Shown one piece after another: positions 61,788-64,000 of a stretch of 64,000 nt of DNA. The notes beneath the pieces were generated by a model. It ran no database searches. It worked only from the letters and a program-made list of their open reading frames with translations, and had not been told where the DNA came from. Both the position numbers and the translations under genes were made by a program. How positions within the stretch are numbered: position 1 is the stretch's first letter; every line of letters starts with the position of its first letter. The DNA comes from Paenibacillus sp. HGH0039 (GTDB lineage: Bacteria; Bacillota; Bacilli; Paenibacillales; NBRC-103111): positions 2,889,965-2,953,964 of the forward strand of contig NZ_KE150412.1 in NCBI RefSeq assembly GCF_000411255.1. The letters run 5' to 3'.

Positions 61788-61808
61788 TTAGTATCATTTT
61801 GATAATAA
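61788..61808 (-). promoter_or_regulatory. palindromic operator upstream of the NrtR-like gene
   Basis: TTAGTATCA and TGATAATAA (8 of 9 complementary) around TTT. It lies 81 bp before the start codon and is the best candidate for autoregulation. The rest of the gap 61708-62052 holds only the PadR promoter; no gene. Confidence 0.6.
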
Positions 61809-62002
61809 TAATCTGTTAGTAACAAAAATATCAAAAAATCAAAGGAGATGCAAGTCAAACGTGAAAAATAAACATCTTTGGAGGGTTGTTCTGCACGGCA
61901 CGGGGCTAATAAAAAAGAGTTACTCCCCCAAACCATGTTCCTCCATTCACTCACGCCCACGGCTAGCAAAATCAACACCCAAAAAATAATAATATTGTTC
62001 CA

Positions 62003-62032
62003 TTTACAATAGTGTGTGTCATACAGTATAAT
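62003..62032 (+). promoter_or_regulatory. sigma-A promoter of the PadR gene
   Basis: TTTACA (62003-62008) or TTACAA one base later, and TATAAT (62027-62032), spacing 17-18. The leader would be short, with the ribosome site CAGGAG at about 62039. Confidence 0.65.
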
Positions 62033-62052
62033 ATTTTCCAGGAGCTGATCAT

Positions 62053-62418
62053 ATGGCGGATGTAAATGAAACGATAATGGGGTTATTAAGTGAGCTGCGA
62101 CGGGGCACGATTGTCATTGGCGTGCTCAGTCAATTATCCGAACCGCGGTATGGCTATTCTCTCGTACCCTTATTGGAGGAAAAAGGAATCGCTGTCGATC
62201 CCGGCACCTTGTACCCCCTGCTTCGCAGACTGGAGAAGCAAGAGCTGTTGGAGAGCAGATGGGATACGAATGAATCGCGCCCCCGTAAATACTATCTGCT
62301 CAGCCCGTTCGGGAAGAAAGTATATGCGGGTCTGTGCCAGGAGTGGCGCAAGCTAGTCGCCAGCATGGAAGGCATTTTGACTGATCTTGGAGGAGGAGAG
62401 CAGCATGGAAGTAATTGA
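62053..62418 (+). CDS. PadR family transcriptional regulator
   Basis: 121 residues: LRRGTIVIGVLSQLSEPRYGYSLVPLLEEKGIAVDPGTLYPLLRRLEKQELLESRWDTNESRPRKYYLLSPFGKKVY, the PadR winged helix, then a C-terminal helix. It overlaps the next gene by 14 bases, a common pairing of PadR with a HAAS-domain membrane protein. Confidence 0.93.
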   Translation: MADVNETIMGLLSELRRGTIVIGVLSQLSEPRYGYSLVPLLEEKGIAVDPGTLYPLLRRLEKQELLESRWDTNESRPRKYYLLSPFGKKVYAGLCQEWRKLVASMEGILTDLGGGEQHGSN

Positions 62419-63451
62419 CCGTTATATTTATGCGGCGACGCAGCGTCTGCCTGAGCAGCAAAGAGAGGATATTAAACGGGAATTGCAAAGCCTCATTGAA
62501 GATATGCTGGAGGAGCGCATACCAACTGGCCAAGCATCTAAAGAGGATGTCGAAAGCGTGCTGCTTGAGCTGGGCCCTCCGAATGAGCTGGCCGCGAAGT
62601 ATCGCGGGTACGAGCGTTACCTGATCGGTCCGATGCTGATCGACGCTTACTTGACTACGCTAAAGATTGTGTTGGCCTCGATTGTCATAGGACTAACCGC
62701 TGTTTTCATCATCGACACATTCCTTTCACATTCGGGGAAGCTAGACCCGGTTACAAGCTACCTGGGCTCCCTAGTTACGGGTGCTGCACAAGGATTCGCT
62801 TGGGTTACCGTTGTATTCGCTTGGATGGAGTATAGGCAGCGAATAAATATCGCCGGTAACGGCAGCAGGAATAAAGCGTGGAGGCCCTCCGATTTACCGC
62901 TGATTCCGGACGCAAAGTTGAAAATCAAAAGAATCAGGCCAATCTTAAGCATCTTTTTTACCATTGCGGTCATGGTGATTTGTCTCTATTTGACCGATCT
63001 GCTCGGGATCTGGAGGTACCACGATGGCGTGCTCGTGAGCGTTCCTTTTCTGGACAACGATGTATTCCGACGCTATTGGCCGCTTCTGTGGATCGTCGCC
63101 GCCTTTTCCATTACGAAGCAAATCGCCCGAATTATTGTGCGTTATAGATCGAGCAAGCTGCTGGCTTTCCATATCGTGATGACGATTATTACAACGATGC
63201 TTGTGTGCATCATGCTTTCGGATCAAACTCTATGGAATCCCCATTTCGTCCAGGATTTGACCGCCTCGAACCTTATGCCCGCCGAAGGAAATAACTTCAA
63301 AACCCTAGTGTCGACCTGGCCCAGGGTGAAAGAATGGCTCATAAACGCCATCGTGTTGTTTGCACTCCTCAATATCATAAGGGAGTCCCTTGCCTGGTAC
63401 CGAACAAAATCATCGCCCTCTCCAATCACTCAAAAAAAGCCGCTTGTGTAG
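62405..63451 (+). CDS. membrane protein with N-terminal HAAS-like domain
   Basis: 348 residues. N-terminus MEVIDRYIYAATQRLPEQQREDIKRELQSLIEDMLEER resembles the HAAS/DUF1700 domain common next to PadR genes; then about six membrane helices (SIVIGLTAVFIIDTFL, GAAQGFAWVTVVFAWMEY, ILSIFFTIAVMVICLYLTDLL, LLWIVAAFSITKQIARI, AFHIVMTIITTMLVCIML, WLINAIVLFALLNIIRE). ATG 62405 follows GGAGGAGG. Role not known; such pairs react to envelope stress. Confidence 0.85.
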   Translation: MEVIDRYIYAATQRLPEQQREDIKRELQSLIEDMLEERIPTGQASKEDVESVLLELGPPNELAAKYRGYERYLIGPMLIDAYLTTLKIVLASIVIGLTAVFIIDTFLSHSGKLDPVTSYLGSLVTGAAQGFAWVTVVFAWMEYRQRINIAGNGSRNKAWRPSDLPLIPDAKLKIKRIRPILSIFFTIAVMVICLYLTDLLGIWRYHDGVLVSVPFLDNDVFRRYWPLLWIVAAFSITKQIARIIVRYRSSKLLAFHIVMTIITTMLVCIMLSDQTLWNPHFVQDLTASNLMPAEGNNFKTLVSTWPRVKEWLINAIVLFALLNIIRESLAWYRTKSSPSPITQKKPLV

Positions 63452-63456
63452 CGGCT
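63430..63456 (+). terminator. hairpin at the end of the membrane protein gene
   Basis: AGCCGC / GCGGCT around TTGTGTA overlaps the stop codon. No strong T run follows, so termination is uncertain. Confidence 0.4.
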
Positions 63457-63540
63457 CAGGCTGCTAGGAACCCTCCTCATTTTTCCGATTGCGGCCGGAT
63501 AAGAAGGAGAACCGGCAAATTCTCGACAATCCGACTGACC

Positions 63541-63648
63541 TCAAGAGGTCATGAGAATGGCTTGTCGGGTTTCGTCTCCGATCGCGTTCAACACCTTCTG
63601 ATTGTTCTTAAATTCGATGGCGATAGCAGCCGCCAGTTCTTGATCCAC
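63541..63648 (-). pseudogene. ArsR family regulator, N-terminal remnant
   Basis: GTG start after GAAAGGAGG, then DQELAAAIAIEFKNNQKVLNAIGDETRQAILMTS and a stop. This is the beginning of the ArsR winged helix; the normal gene would go on for 60 or more residues. Debris after the stop (VSRIVENLPVL on a shifted frame) may be the continuation. The surrounding gap 63452-63857 shows no other gene. A further dyad is at 63798-63829. Confidence 0.55.
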
Positions 63649-63857
63649 GGAGGTCCCCTCCTTTCGTTTTTGTTTAAACGTTTAATTCTTTTTACGGATC
63701 TAATGTACCACGATCTCGAACCAGGCGGCATTTCGGGAAAGAAAAAAGAACAGCCGTCTTTATGATACGCTTTCCCGCTGTTTGCAACGGCAAGTTTTAA
63801 AGACCATCCTGCAAAAGGATGGCCTTTAGAATCGTTCATCTATTTTAACTGCCTTGA

Positions 63858-64000
63858 TTAAGAAAAACCGGAGGCGTTGCCTCCGGTCCTCTTCAGGTTG
63901 TACATATATCCGAGCGTAATATTGCCTCCCGCGAAATGAATATCGTCCGTTACCCGCGCTGGTTGTCCGGAGCGAGCTGCTTCTCCAAGAGCAGCTCCGC
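63858..64000 (-). CDS. C-terminal part of an unidentified protein
   Basis: The frame is open to the window edge. 46 residues: RVTDDIHFAGGNITLGYMYNLKRTGGNASGFS at the end. I do not recognise the family. The stop lies within a terminator: ACCGGAGGC / GCCTCCGGT (63869-63889 region), followed by TTTTTCTTAA on the minus strand, which supports this reading frame as the real gene end. Confidence 0.6.
   Translation of the reverse strand, partial: GAALGEAARSGQPARVTDDIHFAGGNITLGYMYNLKRTGGNASGFS
63860..63891 (-). terminator. terminator overlapping the end of the right-edge gene
   Basis: A perfect 9-bp stem ACCGGAGGC / GCCTCCGGT around GTT, then TTTTTCTT on the minus strand. Confidence 0.8.

Noticed and set aside
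61730..61978. 82-codon minus-strand frame between the NrtR-like and PadR genes
   Set aside because: Spans an operator, has no ribosome site and no protein-like pattern.
1..64000. rRNA, tRNA, CRISPR arrays, prophage, intact insertion sequences
   Set aside because: Looked for on both strands; no convincing signal found by reading.

Overview
The window looks like chromosomal DNA of a spore-former of the Paenibacillus/Cohnella type (Paenibacillaceae, Bacillota). This is inferred from strong AAGGAGG-like ribosome binding sites, frequent TTG starts, intrinsic terminators, a Bce-type bacitracin-resistance module, many one-component regulators (MerR, MarR, HxlR, PadR, GntR/LacI, WYL) and roughly half G+C. 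No rRNA, tRNA, CRISPR array or intact insertion sequence was seen. The DNA reads as accessory chromosome: many short regulator-plus-enzyme modules separated by terminators, with several decayed genes between them.

Layout. 0-4.3 kb: the end of an unidentified exported-type protein, two tandem family-2 glycosyltransferases, and selO. 4.3-8.8 kb: a complete BceRS-BceAB module, with a textbook BceR palindrome in front of the transporter genes. 9-14.8 kb: a MerR regulator facing a PAF-acetylhydrolase-like membrane hydrolase, both genes starting from the same unusual 19-bp-spacer promoter; a stress flavoprotein-like gene; a second MerR operon with two SRPBCC genes; and a damaged DUF4386 gene. 14.9-18.5 kb: a Crp/Fnr fragment, a MarR gene, and an MFS transporter operon with two short-chain dehydrogenases. 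18.8-22.5 kb: a 700-aa protein with a TerD-like C-terminal part, preceded by two tandem RNA-like hairpins with compensatory changes, and an ankyrin protein. 22.7-28.1 kb: another dehydrogenase, an MFS remnant, LtrA, a SUKH protein and mqo. 28.4-31.7 kb: a two-component system and a membrane protein/PspA pair that share a 16-bp direct-repeat operator. 31.7-41 kb: a frameshifted small gene, a hypothetical gene, a five-gene operon (sugar-binding GntR regulator, PhnP-like hydrolase, FbpABC/PhnSTUV-type ABC importer), and a MidA-like methyltransferase fused to TPRs.

41-48.8 kb: a pentapeptide protein, MerR plus dehydrogenase with its own long-spacer promoter, a PRISE-like reductase, two HxlR regulators, a Gfo/Idh/MocA oxidoreductase and a lone trpB. 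48.9-52.4 kb: an immunity-like cassette (DUF4304, SUKH-like, two very short ORFs), a UGT glycosyltransferase and a remnant of a transposition ATPase. 52.4-59.3 kb: a drug exporter with a WYL regulator and an atypical dehydrogenase, then a co-oriented set of phospholipid-methyltransferase-like gene, DedA, response regulator and sensor kinase. 59.5-61.8 kb: a DUF4062 protein facing an NrtR-like Nudix regulator/NADAR operon, an ADP-ribose-themed island. 62-64 kb: PadR plus membrane protein, an ArsR remnant and the end of an unidentified gene.

The main themes are envelope stress sensing (BceRSAB, PspA, DedA), small-molecule-responsive oxidoreductase modules, and NAD/ADP-ribose chemistry. The most interesting candidates are the tandem hairpins before the TerD-like gene, the NrtR-NADAR/DUF4062 island, the PhnP-ABC operon and the methyltransferase-DedA-two-component set. 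All functions are inferred by reading the sequence; no database search was run.
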